Positions 1-8,401 of a stretch of 64,000 nt of DNA are shown here, in pieces. The stretch is from Iodobacter arcticus (GTDB taxonomy: Bacteria > Pseudomonadota > Gammaproteobacteria > Burkholderiales > Chitinibacteraceae), in contig NZ_JBHTBQ010000006.1 in NCBI RefSeq assembly GCF_042664895.1, positions 1-64,000 on the forward strand. The letters are read 5' to 3'. A program made the position numbers and the translations under genes. The notes under the pieces were generated by a model that searched no databases, was not told where the DNA came from, and saw only the letters and a program-made list of their open reading frames with translations. How positions within the stretch are numbered: the stretch's first letter is position 1; every line of letters begins with the position of its first letter.

Positions 1-1052
1 AGAATGCCACCGGTGGCGCTTACTCCACCGATGGTTAGTGGGACTGTTTCTGGAGTGATTTCAACCAAGGCATCATCAACCGTTGGTAGAGTCACTGCGA
101 AACTAGTGACACCTGCTGGAACAGTGATCAAGCCCGTTGTGGCGTTGTACGTCACGCCGTTACTGAAGGTGGCGGTGCCGTAATCGGCGGTTGATGCGGT
201 GCCACCACCCAAATTAAAGGCGTAAGTCTCAACCTTGGTCGTTGCTGTGCTCAAGGTCACGTTGAAGACCAGATTATTGCCTTCAACGACGTTGTCATCC
301 GCCACACCGGGATTGCCGACTTCAATGCCGGCAATGGCTGGGCTGTCGTTATCTAGAATGCCACCCGTGGCTGAAACGCCACCGATGGTTAATGGCACAG
401 TTTCTGGACTGATTTCAACCAAGGCATCATCAACAGTTGGCAAGGTCACTGCGAAACTAGTGACGCCTGCTGGAACAGTGATCAAACCTGTCGTCGCGTT
501 ATACGTCACGCCGTTACTGAAGGTGGCGGTGCCGTAATCGGCGGTAGATGCGGTGCCACCACCCAAATTAAAGGCATAAGTCTCAACCTTGGTCGTTGCC
601 GTACTCAAGGTCACGTTGAAGACCAGATTATTGCCTTCAACGACGTTGTCATCCGCCACACCAGGATTGCCGACTTCGATGCCCGCAATGGCTGGGCTGT
701 CGTTATCTAGAATGCCGCCAGTGGCTGAAACGCCACCGATAGTTAATGGCACGGTTTCTGGACTAATTTCAACCAAGGCATCATCAACCGTTGGCAAGGT
801 GACGGCGAAGCCCGTTACGCCTGCGGGAACGGTAATCAAGCCAGTAGCAGGGTCGTAAGTGACACCATTACTAAAAGTTGCACTGCCGTAATCGGCGGGG
901 CTAGCAGAGCCCCCACCTAAATTAAACGCATAGGTTTCTGGTTTTGTTGTGGCAATGCTGAGCGTAACGTTGAAAACAAGGCTGTTGCCTTCAACCACAT
1001 TGTCGTCCGCCACACCCGGTGTGCCCACTTCGATTTGGCTGATAACGGGATC
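1..1052 (-). repeat. 354-bp Calx-beta-like repeats, three units, last one cut by the window edge
   Basis: The unit length is exactly 354 bp: the same junction lies at about 3, 357 and 711. Each encodes about 118 residues with GVADDNVVEGN near the start, NLGGG(T/S)AS.ADYG in the middle and VDDALVEI.PETVPLTIGG later, as in Calx-beta domains that bind Ca2+. The two units nearest the window edge are almost identical in DNA, which suggests recent expansion or homogenisation. Confidence 0.85.
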
Positions 1053-2540
1053 ATCTACGGGTGTAATGGCAATCGTTAGGGTGCTGCTGCCTGTACCTCC
1101 CAATGGATCGACAACGTTATAGGTAATCACAGGCACAGGGCCGTTGTAATTATTGGCCGGGGTAAAGGTGTAATCACCATTAGGGGCAATAATCAGCGTA
1201 CCAACACTAGGGATAAGGGCGGGCTGACCAGTCGTGAATGCATCGGGCAAGCCTGCAATAGTGAAGCCTGTAACGGTTAAAGCGCCATCAGGATCGCTAT
1301 CGTTGCTCAGCACATTGCCTGTGGCAGGTGTGTCTTCGAGCACGGTTGCGCTATCTGCTTGTAAATTAGCCGGATCATCAACTGGTGTAACAGTCAGCGT
1401 TAGCGTGCTGCTGCCTGTACCTCCCTGAGGATCAACCACGTTGTAGGTAATCACAGGCACTGGGCCGTTGAAGTTGTTAACAGGGGTAAAGGTGTAATCA
1501 CCATTGGGGGCAATAGTTAGTGTGCCAACATTAGGGATAAGGGCTGGCTGGCCAGTCGTGAATGTATTTGGCAAGCCTGCAATAGTGAAGCCTGTAACGG
1601 TTAAAGCGCCATCAGGATCGCTATCGTTGCTCAACACATTACCTGTAGCAGGCGTGTCTTCGAGCACGGTTGCACTATCCGCTTGTAAATTAGCCGGATC
1701 ATCAACCGGCGTGACGGTCAGCGTTAATGTGCTGCTACCTGTTCCACCCACCGGATCCACAACGCTGTAGGTAATCACAGGTACAGGGCCGTTGTAATTA
1801 GTAAGCGGTGTAAAGGTGAAATCGCCATTGGGTGCGATGACCACGCTGCCCACATTGGGAATGCTGGCTAACTGGCTGGCAGTAAATACTTCTGCCAGAC
1901 CAGCCACAGTAAAGCCTGTCACGGTGAGCGGGCCATCAGCGTCTGCATCATTGCTTAGTACATTACCTGCAATAACAGCGCCTTCTGCACCACTCACATT
2001 GTCTGGCCCTAAAATAGCCGGATTTGGGCTGGCTTGAACAGGCAAGGCGGTAATCAGAGGTAAATCAAGCGTACCTACATCAGACCCGGCAAAATTAAAA
2101 GCCAGTGGATCAACGCCTTCTGTAATACGGCCTAATTGCACAAAGGAATGCCCATCCTCAGCACCTGCGCCACCTGCCAAGCCCGCCGCGGTTGCTTCTA
2201 ATTCTGTGCTTAAATCCTGACCGCTGGCGATAGCTGCAGCAATTTGATCAGTTGAAGCATTCAGATCAGCAATCGCTGCCGAGGCCGTATCGACCGGTGC
2301 ACTACCCAGCATTTGGGCATCAATTTGTACTGTTCGGTCTCCGCCAATTTCGAGCAGCTCGCCATTAGGCATCAGCAGCTGCACTCGCCCATCGACCGAG
2401 GTCACAAAGATTTCATTCTCATTCAATTGCTGGCCTTCTTTTAAAGGCACTGACTTCCCTGTTGCATCTCTCAAAAAAGCACTGCCATTGATATTGACAA
2501 CAGTAGCATGAGGTTTGCTTACACTAATTTGCTCGGCCAT
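1..2540 (-). CDS. LapA-like giant repeat adhesin, N-terminal 846 residues (runs off the window)
   Basis: The frame is open from ATG at 2540 to the window edge, so the protein exceeds 846 residues. Residues 1-150 resemble the retention module of LapA-type biofilm adhesins, which plugs an outer-membrane TolC-like pore. The module ends in a TAAG di-alanine motif (117-120) followed by a Gly/Ala-rich stretch and GHSFVQL. Then come three 108-residue cadherin/Ig-like units (about 173-496) and 118-residue Calx-beta-like units with DDNVVEGN motifs. The translated part is acidic, shows no cysteine in the parts I translated, and has no Sec signal peptide, as expected for a type I secretion substrate whose signal would lie at the unseen C-terminus. 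The exporter genes lie just upstream on the same strand. Family assignment is confident; ligand and full length are unknown. Confidence 0.88.
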   Translation of the reverse strand, partial: MAEQISVSKPHATVVNINGSAFLRDATGKSVPLKEGQQLNENEIFVTSVDGRVQLLMPNGELLEIGGDRTVQIDAQMLGSAPVDTASAAIADLNASTDQIAAAIASGQDLSTELEATAAGLAGGAGAEDGHSFVQLGRITEGVDPLAFNFAGSDVGTLDLPLITALPVQASPNPAILGPDNVSGAEGAVIAGNVLSNDADADGPLTVTGFTVAGLAEVFTASQLASIPNVGSVVIAPNGDFTFTPLTNYNGPVPVITYSVVDPVGGTGSSTLTLTVTPVDDPANLQADSATVLEDTPATGNVLSNDSDPDGALTVTGFTIAGLPNTFTTGQPALIPNVGTLTIAPNGDYTFTPVNNFNGPVPVITYNVVDPQGGTGSSTLTLTVTPVDDPANLQADSATVLEDTPATGNVLSNDSDPDGALTVTGFTIAGLPDAFTTGQPALIPSVGTLIIAPNGDYTFTPANNYNGPVPVITYNVVDPLGGTGSSTLTIAITPVDDPVISQIEVGTPGVADDNVVEGNSLVFNVTLSIATTKPETYAFNLGGGSASPADYGSATFSNGVTYDPATGLITVPAGVTGFAVTLPTVDDALVEISPETVPLTIGGVSATGGILDNDSPAIAGIEVGNPGVADDNVVEGNNLVFNVTLSTATTKVETYAFNLGGGTASTADYGTATFSNGVTYNATTGLITVPAGVTSFAVTLPTVDDALVEISPETVPLTIGGVSATGGILDNDSPAIAGIEVGNPGVADDNVVEGNNLVFNVTLSTATTKVETYAFNLGGGTASTADYGTATFSNGVTYNATTGLITVPAGVTSFAVTLPTVDDALVEITPETVPLTIGGVSATGGI
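1053..2024 (-). repeat. Three 324-bp repeats encoding cadherin/Ig-like adhesin domains
   Basis: Equivalent codons recur at a spacing of 324 bp; for example the DAFTTGQ-type motif recurs at about 1224, 1548 and 1872. Each unit encodes about 108 residues containing GFT(I/V)AGL, APNGDxTFTP, NYNGPVPVITY and a closing TPVDDP. The first unit after the N-terminus (about 1701-2024) is the most diverged; the next two are nearly identical in DNA. Confidence 0.85.
2181..2192 (-). other. Codons for the LapG-type TAAG proteolysis site
   Basis: The codons ACC-GCG-GCG-GGC encode Thr117-Ala-Ala-Gly120 of the adhesin. In Pseudomonas LapA the periplasmic protease LapG cuts at a di-alanine motif of this form when c-di-GMP falls and LapD releases it. 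The position, about 120 residues from the start, and the following Gly/Ala-rich linker match that arrangement. No lapD or lapG gene is in the window. Confidence 0.75.
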
Positions 2541-2597
2541 GATCGCTCAACCATTGAATAAGTTAGGCTTCAGGCTAGTCCCATAACAATTGAATTC

Positions 2598-2619
2598 CTA
2601 CTGTACCTAAGTACAGCAG
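2598..2619. promoter_or_regulatory. Operator-like inverted repeat upstream of the adhesin gene
   Basis: Two 9-bp arms (CTACTGTAC and GTACAGCAG on the plus strand) flank CTAA and match at 8 of 9 positions. The element sits 58 bp upstream of the adhesin start, between the operon terminator and the coding region. The size and the TGTAC/GTACA half-sites suit a dimeric regulator such as the LuxR-type protein encoded next door, but binding is inferred only. Confidence 0.4.
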
Positions 2620-2636
2620 CATATGCCGCCGATCAG

Positions 2637-2664
2637 AAAAAGGCCCCGTATCAACGGGGCCTTT
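2637..2664 (-). terminator. Intrinsic terminator after the luxR-type gene
   Basis: Ten-base arms AAAGGCCCCG and CGGGGCCTTT enclose a six-base loop. Read on the minus strand the hairpin is followed by TTTTTCTG. It ends the exporter operon 31 bp after the regulator stop codon, so the adhesin gene probably needs its own promoter in 2541-2636. Confidence 0.85.
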
Positions 2665-2694
2665 CTGTATGACTTACGCTGCGGCATCAAGCAC

Positions 2695-3297
2695 TTAGCG
2701 AATTCCTTTCGCCAACAATGCAAGTTGCAAGCGATCACTCACATTTAGCTTTTCAAAAATCAGGCTGAGGTGAAACTTAACCGTCCTTTCGGTAATACCT
2801 AATTCACGGGCAATATCTTTATTTACGCTGCCATTGGATGCTAGCTGCGCCACTTCGCGCTCTCTGGCCGTTAAGGGCGCCATCCAAGCTTGAGTATCTT
2901 TAGGCACAAACAACTTATTCATTGATCGAATCAGCGCCTGCAAAATAGCAGGGCCAGCCCATACTCCTCCTGCAATCACGACGCTCAAAATAGCTTGAAG
3001 AGATTCACTCGAAGCATAAGCATGACAGTAACCACGAGCACCAGCCGTTAATGCCGCCAAATGCTCCGCATCGCTTGGTGTTGAGCTTAAAAAAATAACC
3101 TGATTAGATAAAGTGTAGGTCAGCCAAATCATATCGCTCAGCACAGGCAAGCCGGGTTTGGCCAAATCAACCAGCACCACACGATCTGATACCTGATTTA
3201 ACGCAGATAAAGCATCCAACCTCAAAAAATCTTGTTGAGTGCCTTGCTGAATATGAGCAAACAAGGAGTCATCGGCAGTTAAAATAGAGAAGTTCAT
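2695..3297 (-). CDS. LuxR/NarL-type response-regulator-like transcription factor
   Basis: A 200-residue protein with a receiver-like N-terminus (about 4-110) and a LuxR-type helix-turn-helix at 141-200 (LTAREREVAQLASNG, then ERTVKFHLS). The receiver keeps the acidic pair D9-D10 and an aspartate near the phosphorylation position (D44 in VLVDL), but the rest is diverged, so phosphorylation is uncertain. The start overlaps the stop of the adaptor gene by 4 bp (ATGA), so it is translationally coupled to the exporter. It is the last gene of the exporter operon and the closest regulator to the adhesin gene, which makes the adhesin its most likely target. No partner histidine kinase is visible. Confidence 0.85.
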   Translation of the reverse strand: MNFSILTADDSLFAHIQQGTQQDFLRLDALSALNQVSDRVVLVDLAKPGLPVLSDMIWLTYTLSNQVIFLSSTPSDAEHLAALTAGARGYCHAYASSESLQAILSVVIAGGVWAGPAILQALIRSMNKLFVPKDTQAWMAPLTAREREVAQLASNGSVNKDIARELGITERTVKFHLSLIFEKLNVSDRLQLALLAKGIR

Positions 3298-4718
3298 CGC
3301 TCAGTCAACGCATTAGATTTTGCTCGGAGTACCGGTTTCAACAGATAGGACAGCACCGTCTTTTTACCAGTCAGAATATCAACTTCGGCCACCATACCCG
3401 GAATAATGGGTAGCTTTTTATCCCCAGCCTTCAAAAAACTGGCATTCGTTCTTACTTTTACAATATAAAAAGCGTTCCCTTTTTCATCCACCACGGTATC
3501 TGCACTAATGTGTTCCAGCTTTGCATCAAGCCCGCCATAGATAGAGAAATCATAGGCAGTAAACTTCACAATTGCTGGCGCGCCAGGCCGCAAAAAGGCG
3601 ATATCTTTCGGCAAGATACGTGCCTCCAGTAATAGCGCGTCATCGCCTGGCACAACTTCAATAATATCCTTACCCGGTTGCACCACCCCACCCACGGTAT
3701 TTACTTGCAACTGCTTCACCGTGCCATTTACGGGAGAGCGGATTTCAGATTGCTTTACCCGATCAGCCAAGGCCACGCTGCCCTCGGTAAGGCTGTTGAG
3801 CTTGCCGACTGTTTCACCTAATTCTGAGCGAGCCTGATTTCTGAAAACCAGCTCTACTTCACGGATTTTGCTGCCTGCCTCGCTCATTGCCGATTGAATA
3901 CGTGGGATTTGTGATCCTGCGGAATCTCGCTCACCCAAATAACGCGATACATCACGCTCTAAGCGCAAGACTTCCACATCAGACACCGCGCCACTTTTCA
4001 AGAGCGGCTTGGTAGCTTCCAGCTCACGCAAAGTGAGCGCGTAGCCCTGCCCTGCTTGCTCACGCCTTGCACGCGCTTCATTCAGCTCTTGCCCACGCTG
4101 CACCAGCTGCTGCTGTGCACCACTGATCAGAGCATTCATTTCAGCCTTGCGGGATTCATACAAGCCCCGCTCCTGAATCACAATCTCAGGTGATTCTGCT
4201 TGTACTTCGGCAGGAACAATAAAGGGCAAACCAGAAGACAAAGCCTCAAGACGTGCAGCCTTGGCTTTCAAAGATAAATATTGCGCACGATTTTCTTTAA
4301 GCGATGACACAAAGCGTGTTGGATCAATCGTCACCAGTAATTGGCCCATTTTTACCTGCTGGCCTTCTCTGACTAAAATCTCCTTAACAATCCCGCCATC
4401 CAGGCTTTGAATCACCTGAATCTGCCGTGAAGGAATCACCTTGCCTTCGCCACGCGTTACTTCATCAATTTTTGCAAAGCCAGCCCAGAGCAGCACAACC
4501 AGCACGGTAAATGCCGAAGTCCAGACTAAAACTCTGGCTCCGCGAGGACTTTGCTCAACAATGACCCAATTGGCATCGGCCACAAAATCGCTATGATCGA
4601 CCATCGTGTCGGCTTCGCCGCGAAACAGATAGCGATCAAACCAATATGAACTTTGGCTCACTACTTTTTGCCAGTTTTTTTTCCAAAAACCGGGCTTTGT
4701 GCTTTCAATCTGCATCAT
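3294..4718 (-). CDS. Type I secretion membrane-fusion protein, HlyD/LapC family
   Basis: A 474-residue adaptor linking the inner-membrane ABC exporter to a TolC-like outer-membrane channel. One transmembrane helix lies at about 63-82 after a cytoplasmic N-terminus. It is followed by a lipoyl-like half motif (about 108-130, GGIVKEILVREGQ), a long alpha-helical hairpin rich in Glu/Arg/Gln, and a second lipoyl/beta-barrel half (IRSPVNGTVKQL, then VVPGDDALLLEARI). This is the usual HlyD layout at normal length. The ATG shares one base with the stop of the exporter gene (TGATG). No outer-membrane lapE/tolC gene is present, so that component must be encoded elsewhere. Confidence 0.92.
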   Translation of the reverse strand: MMQIESTKPGFWKKNWQKVVSQSSYWFDRYLFRGEADTMVDHSDFVADANWVIVEQSPRGARVLVWTSAFTVLVVLLWAGFAKIDEVTRGEGKVIPSRQIQVIQSLDGGIVKEILVREGQQVKMGQLLVTIDPTRFVSSLKENRAQYLSLKAKAARLEALSSGLPFIVPAEVQAESPEIVIQERGLYESRKAEMNALISGAQQQLVQRGQELNEARARREQAGQGYALTLRELEATKPLLKSGAVSDVEVLRLERDVSRYLGERDSAGSQIPRIQSAMSEAGSKIREVELVFRNQARSELGETVGKLNSLTEGSVALADRVKQSEIRSPVNGTVKQLQVNTVGGVVQPGKDIIEVVPGDDALLLEARILPKDIAFLRPGAPAIVKFTAYDFSIYGGLDAKLEHISADTVVDEKGNAFYIVKVRTNASFLKAGDKKLPIIPGMVAEVDILTGKKTVLSYLLKPVLRAKSNALTER

Positions 4719-6901
4719 CAGCTGGTCCTGCCTATTCTGCCCTGCTGTAACGCCTCAATCACCTGTGCCTTAGGCCCATCTGCCACTACTTGGCCTTGGT
4801 CTAACACAATCAAACGATCGACTAAATCGAGCAGTGAGGTACGGTGCGTCACCAATAGCAGTGTTTTTTGCATCACATATGCTTTTAAGCGTGCCTTTAG
4901 TTTTTCTTCAGACAAATGATCCATGGCACTGGTTGGCTCATCGAGCAACAACATCGGTGGATCATTCAACATGGCACGAGCAATAGAAACCGTTTGCCGC
5001 TGCCCGCCCGATAAGGAATCTCCCCGCTCGGCAATCAACATATCAAAGCCACGCGGGTGCAGATCTGAAAACTCCTTCACCCCGGCCAGCTCAGCAGCGG
5101 CCAAAATACTGGCGTCATCCGCAAACGGTGCACCCATCGCAATATTCTGGCGCAAAGTACCGTAAAACAAGATGGGCTCTTGCGGCACATGGCCGATGGC
5201 GCGGCGCAGCTCTGCTGGATCGATTTGCCGGGTATCCACACCATCAATCAGCACCGCGCCTTCTGTAGGGTAATAAAGGCCAAGAATCAGTTTTTCTATC
5301 GTGGTTTTACCCGAGCCAATCCGGCCAATAATGGCCATTTTTTCACCGGCTTTTAATTTAAACGATACATTATTAAGTACTTTTTCATCGCTACCGGCAT
5401 AACCAAAGCTGACATTTTTAAACTCGATATCCCCCCGGAACGATTCACGGTGCAAGAAATTACTGTCTGCCGGCCGCTCAACCGGCAACTTCATATGCGA
5501 TTCAATACCAGCCAAGGAAGTGCGTGCGTTTTGGTACTGCATCAACAAACCCGCCACTTGCCCAAGCGGCGCTAAAGCTCGGCCTGACAACATAGAAGCG
5601 GCGATAATCCCCCCCATCGTCACCATATTTTCGGTGAGTAAATACACCCCCACAATAATCACAACCACGCTCACCAACTGGCTAATCAGCGAAGCAAAAT
5701 TAACCGTGGTTGATGAAAGCAATTTAAGTTTTGAGCCTACTTGCGCCAGAAAATGCGTTGAACGCTCCCAGCGGCGCTGAAACTCACTTTCTGCCCCCAT
5801 CACCTTAATTGTTTCAATCCCCACCAAGCCTTCAACCAAGGTGGCATTACGCTGAGCCGATGCGCGCTGTGTAAGCTCAACCATTTCCTGCATTTTGTCT
5901 TGGGCAAGCAACGTAAACACCACCACTAACACAATTCCTACCATGGCAGGCACCGCCAGCCACGGAGAAATCCACACCATAACCAACAAGAAAATCAGCA
6001 CAAAAGGTAAATCAACCAAGGTGGTAATCGACGCCGAGGCGATGAAATCACGCACCGATTCAAACGCCCGCAAATTAGCCACAAATGAGCCCACCGATGC
6101 AGGGCGTGCCTCCATACGCAGGCCCAAGACCCGCTCCATGATCAAGGCAGATAAGGTGACATCAATGCGCTTGGATGCCACATCAATAATGTGGCCGCGA
6201 ATCGTTCGCAAAATAAAATCAAAACACAATACGGCCAATGCGCCAATCGCCAACACCCACAGCGTTTCCAGGGCATGATTGGGGACCACTCGGTCGTATA
6301 CATTCATAGAAAACAGCGGCATGGCCAAAGCCAAAAGATTAATCAGCAAAGCGGCCAGCAGGGCATCACGATATAAGCGCCAGTTATCCTGCACCACCCC
6401 CCAAAACCAGTGACGGCTACGCACCGAGCCATGCTCGGGCGCGCGCGTTTCAAACCTGAATTTAGGTCGGACAAAAATAACAATCCCGTTATGCGATTCG
6501 GCCAATGTTTCTGCATCAATCAGCTCAGAGGATTCACCCGTTTCCGGAAAGCAAACGCGGGCCAGCCCTGCTTCGGCCCACTCTAGCAATAAGCAAGCAC
6601 CACGATCTTTTAATAACAAAATAACAGGGAACAGACTGGTAGGTAGTTCCTGTAAGGAACGGCGCACCACGCGGGCAGACAAACCCGCCCGAGCCGCCGC
6701 ACGCGGCACGAGGGAAGGTGACAATAAATTATCTGTAAGCGGCAAACCTGCGGACAAAGCCTCACAGGTCCACGGACTGCCATGAATGCGTGTTAGCTCG
6801 GCTAAACAATCTAGAAGGGGATCAAAACGACTCTGATGTTCACCAACACGCCAGTCAGGACGCTCAGTCGCTTTAAAATGGCTGGGATTGGACTCGCTCA
6901 T
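4718..6901 (-). CDS. Type I secretion ABC exporter, LapB/HlyB family
   Basis: A 727-residue ATPase-permease that would export the repeat adhesin in one step. The N-terminal region (about 30-150) is a C39-peptidase-like domain without a recognisable catalytic QxxxxDCG motif, as in exporters that bind but do not cleave their substrate. The membrane domain spans about 175-455. The nucleotide-binding domain has Walker A GRIGSGKT (526-533), signature LSGGQ (630-634) and Walker B LLLDEP (651-656). It is first in the operon exporter-adaptor-luxR; the AT-rich 108 bp before it (6902-7009) must hold the promoter, though I see no clear -35/-10 pair there. Confidence 0.93.
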   Translation of the reverse strand: MSESNPSHFKATERPDWRVGEHQSRFDPLLDCLAELTRIHGSPWTCEALSAGLPLTDNLLSPSLVPRAAARAGLSARVVRRSLQELPTSLFPVILLLKDRGACLLLEWAEAGLARVCFPETGESSELIDAETLAESHNGIVIFVRPKFRFETRAPEHGSVRSRHWFWGVVQDNWRLYRDALLAALLINLLALAMPLFSMNVYDRVVPNHALETLWVLAIGALAVLCFDFILRTIRGHIIDVASKRIDVTLSALIMERVLGLRMEARPASVGSFVANLRAFESVRDFIASASITTLVDLPFVLIFLLVMVWISPWLAVPAMVGIVLVVVFTLLAQDKMQEMVELTQRASAQRNATLVEGLVGIETIKVMGAESEFQRRWERSTHFLAQVGSKLKLLSSTTVNFASLISQLVSVVVIIVGVYLLTENMVTMGGIIAASMLSGRALAPLGQVAGLLMQYQNARTSLAGIESHMKLPVERPADSNFLHRESFRGDIEFKNVSFGYAGSDEKVLNNVSFKLKAGEKMAIIGRIGSGKTTIEKLILGLYYPTEGAVLIDGVDTRQIDPAELRRAIGHVPQEPILFYGTLRQNIAMGAPFADDASILAAAELAGVKEFSDLHPRGFDMLIAERGDSLSGGQRQTVSIARAMLNDPPMLLLDEPTSAMDHLSEEKLKARLKAYVMQKTLLLVTHRTSLLDLVDRLIVLDQGQVVADGPKAQVIEALQQGRIGRTS

Positions 6902-7009
6902 GCCTGATTCATTTTAGTAGTTATGAAAAGTAATTCTACGCATAATGTAAGTTAATTCATATACACAATAGACCGAAACTTAATATATAAGAAAATGATT
7001 ACATAATAT

Positions 7010-8401
7010 CTAATCGATAAATACTTTACCCGGGTTCATTATTTGTGCAGGATCAAACACTTGTTTTATTTTCTTCATCAGCGCTAATTCTAAAGGATTT
7101 CTATATTTAGCTAAATGATGGCGTTTTAATTGCCCAATTCCATGTTCTGCACTGATACTGCCATTGTGATCTGCAACACATGAATAAACAATATCATTGA
7201 CCATAGGCTCATCTGCATATAAAGCAGACGTTTTATCTGTGCGAAAAACGTTGTAATGTAAATTGCCATCGCCTAAATGTCCAAAAGCAATAATTACCGC
7301 ATCATTAAATGCCAATTGCAATTGATGCCCGCATTCATTTAGAAATGCCGGGATATTTCCCACTGGCACACTAATATCATGCTTGATACTTACACCCTCT
7401 CTGCGTTGCGCTTCGGGGATATGCTCCCTCAACCGCCAAAAATCCTTCGCTTGCCTGCTATTTTGCGCAAGCAAAGCATGATCGCAGCCCATAATATGTA
7501 AAACTTCAGCAAGCTGATCTGTCAGTACATGGCTATCCCCGCCATCTGATAACTCAACCAGCACCGCCCACTCAGGCAAAGGGCTAAAAGGGTGAGGCAA
7601 ATTCGGGCATTGTTTAGCCAATAATTCAAAACAGGGCCGGGAAATCAACTCAAAAGACGTCACCCTATCGCCTACTGCGGCTTGCACTCCGCGCAGCAGA
7701 TCCACCGCTGCGGTAGGATCATCCACCGCCACAAGTGCCGTTGCATGCGCCGTTGGCAGAGGATAAAGCCGCAACACCGCCCGGGTAATCACGCCCAATG
7801 TGCCTTCTGATCCTACAAACAGCTGCTTTAAATCATAGCCTGTATTGTCTTTTCTTAAACCCCGCAAGCCATTCCAGATTTCGCCACTGGCCAGCACCAC
7901 CTCCAAGCCCAGCGTCAGCTCACGCATATTGCCGTAACGCAAAACATTAACGCCGCCAGCATTGGTTGCCAAAGCACCACCAATCCGGCAAGAACCCGCA
8001 GCGGCCCATTCCGCCGGAAACAGACGATTCGCCGCCCTTGCCGCCGCCTGCACATCGGCCAGAACGGCCCCTGCTTCAACCGTAATGGTGTTGTTATCTG
8101 CATCAACTTCCAGTACCTGATTCATCCGCTCCAGCGATAAAATCAGTGCAGCACCCGAAGCATCAGGCGTTGCTCCACCGCATAAGCTGGTATTGCCTCC
8201 CTGAGGAACAATCGCCACACCATGCCGGGCACACAATTGAACAACAGCAGCCACTTCAGTGCTGGAGCGCGGCCTTGCCACAGCCAGTGCAGCCCCCTGA
8301 TAACGGCGACGCTGATCTAAACAATAAGCCGCCGTATCCTTACCTGTTAAAACCCCGGCGGCATCCAATAAATAATTCAGCTCATCGAGAAAAATCTTCA
8401 C
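7010..8401 (-). CDS. FAD-binding oxidoreductase, glycolate oxidase/D-2-hydroxyacid dehydrogenase family
   Basis: A 463-residue flavoprotein with an N-terminal PCMH-type FAD domain (about 35-215; PQGGNTSLCGG, GALATNAGGVNVLRYGN and VGSEGTLGVIT) and a C-terminal cap ending HGIGQLKRHH and MNPGKVF. This is the architecture of GlcD, D-lactate dehydrogenase and D-2-hydroxyglutarate dehydrogenase. These oxidise a D-2-hydroxyacid to the 2-oxoacid and pass electrons to a quinone or other acceptor; the substrate cannot be told from sequence. The start overlaps the thrB stop by 4 bp, so the two are likely co-transcribed. Confidence 0.85.
   Translation of the reverse strand: MKIFLDELNYLLDAAGVLTGKDTAAYCLDQRRRYQGAALAVARPRSSTEVAAVVQLCARHGVAIVPQGGNTSLCGGATPDASGAALILSLERMNQVLEVDADNNTITVEAGAVLADVQAAARAANRLFPAEWAAAGSCRIGGALATNAGGVNVLRYGNMRELTLGLEVVLASGEIWNGLRGLRKDNTGYDLKQLFVGSEGTLGVITRAVLRLYPLPTAHATALVAVDDPTAAVDLLRGVQAAVGDRVTSFELISRPCFELLAKQCPNLPHPFSPLPEWAVLVELSDGGDSHVLTDQLAEVLHIMGCDHALLAQNSRQAKDFWRLREHIPEAQRREGVSIKHDISVPVGNIPAFLNECGHQLQLAFNDAVIIAFGHLGDGNLHYNVFRTDKTSALYADEPMVNDIVYSCVADHNGSISAEHGIGQLKRHHLAKYRNPLELALMKKIKQVFDPAQIMNPGKVFID

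Noticed and set aside
235..2037. Repeated plus-strand open frames of 60-100 codons
   Set aside because: They are frame shadows of the minus-strand adhesin repeats; the minus frame is open throughout and has a recognisable retention module.
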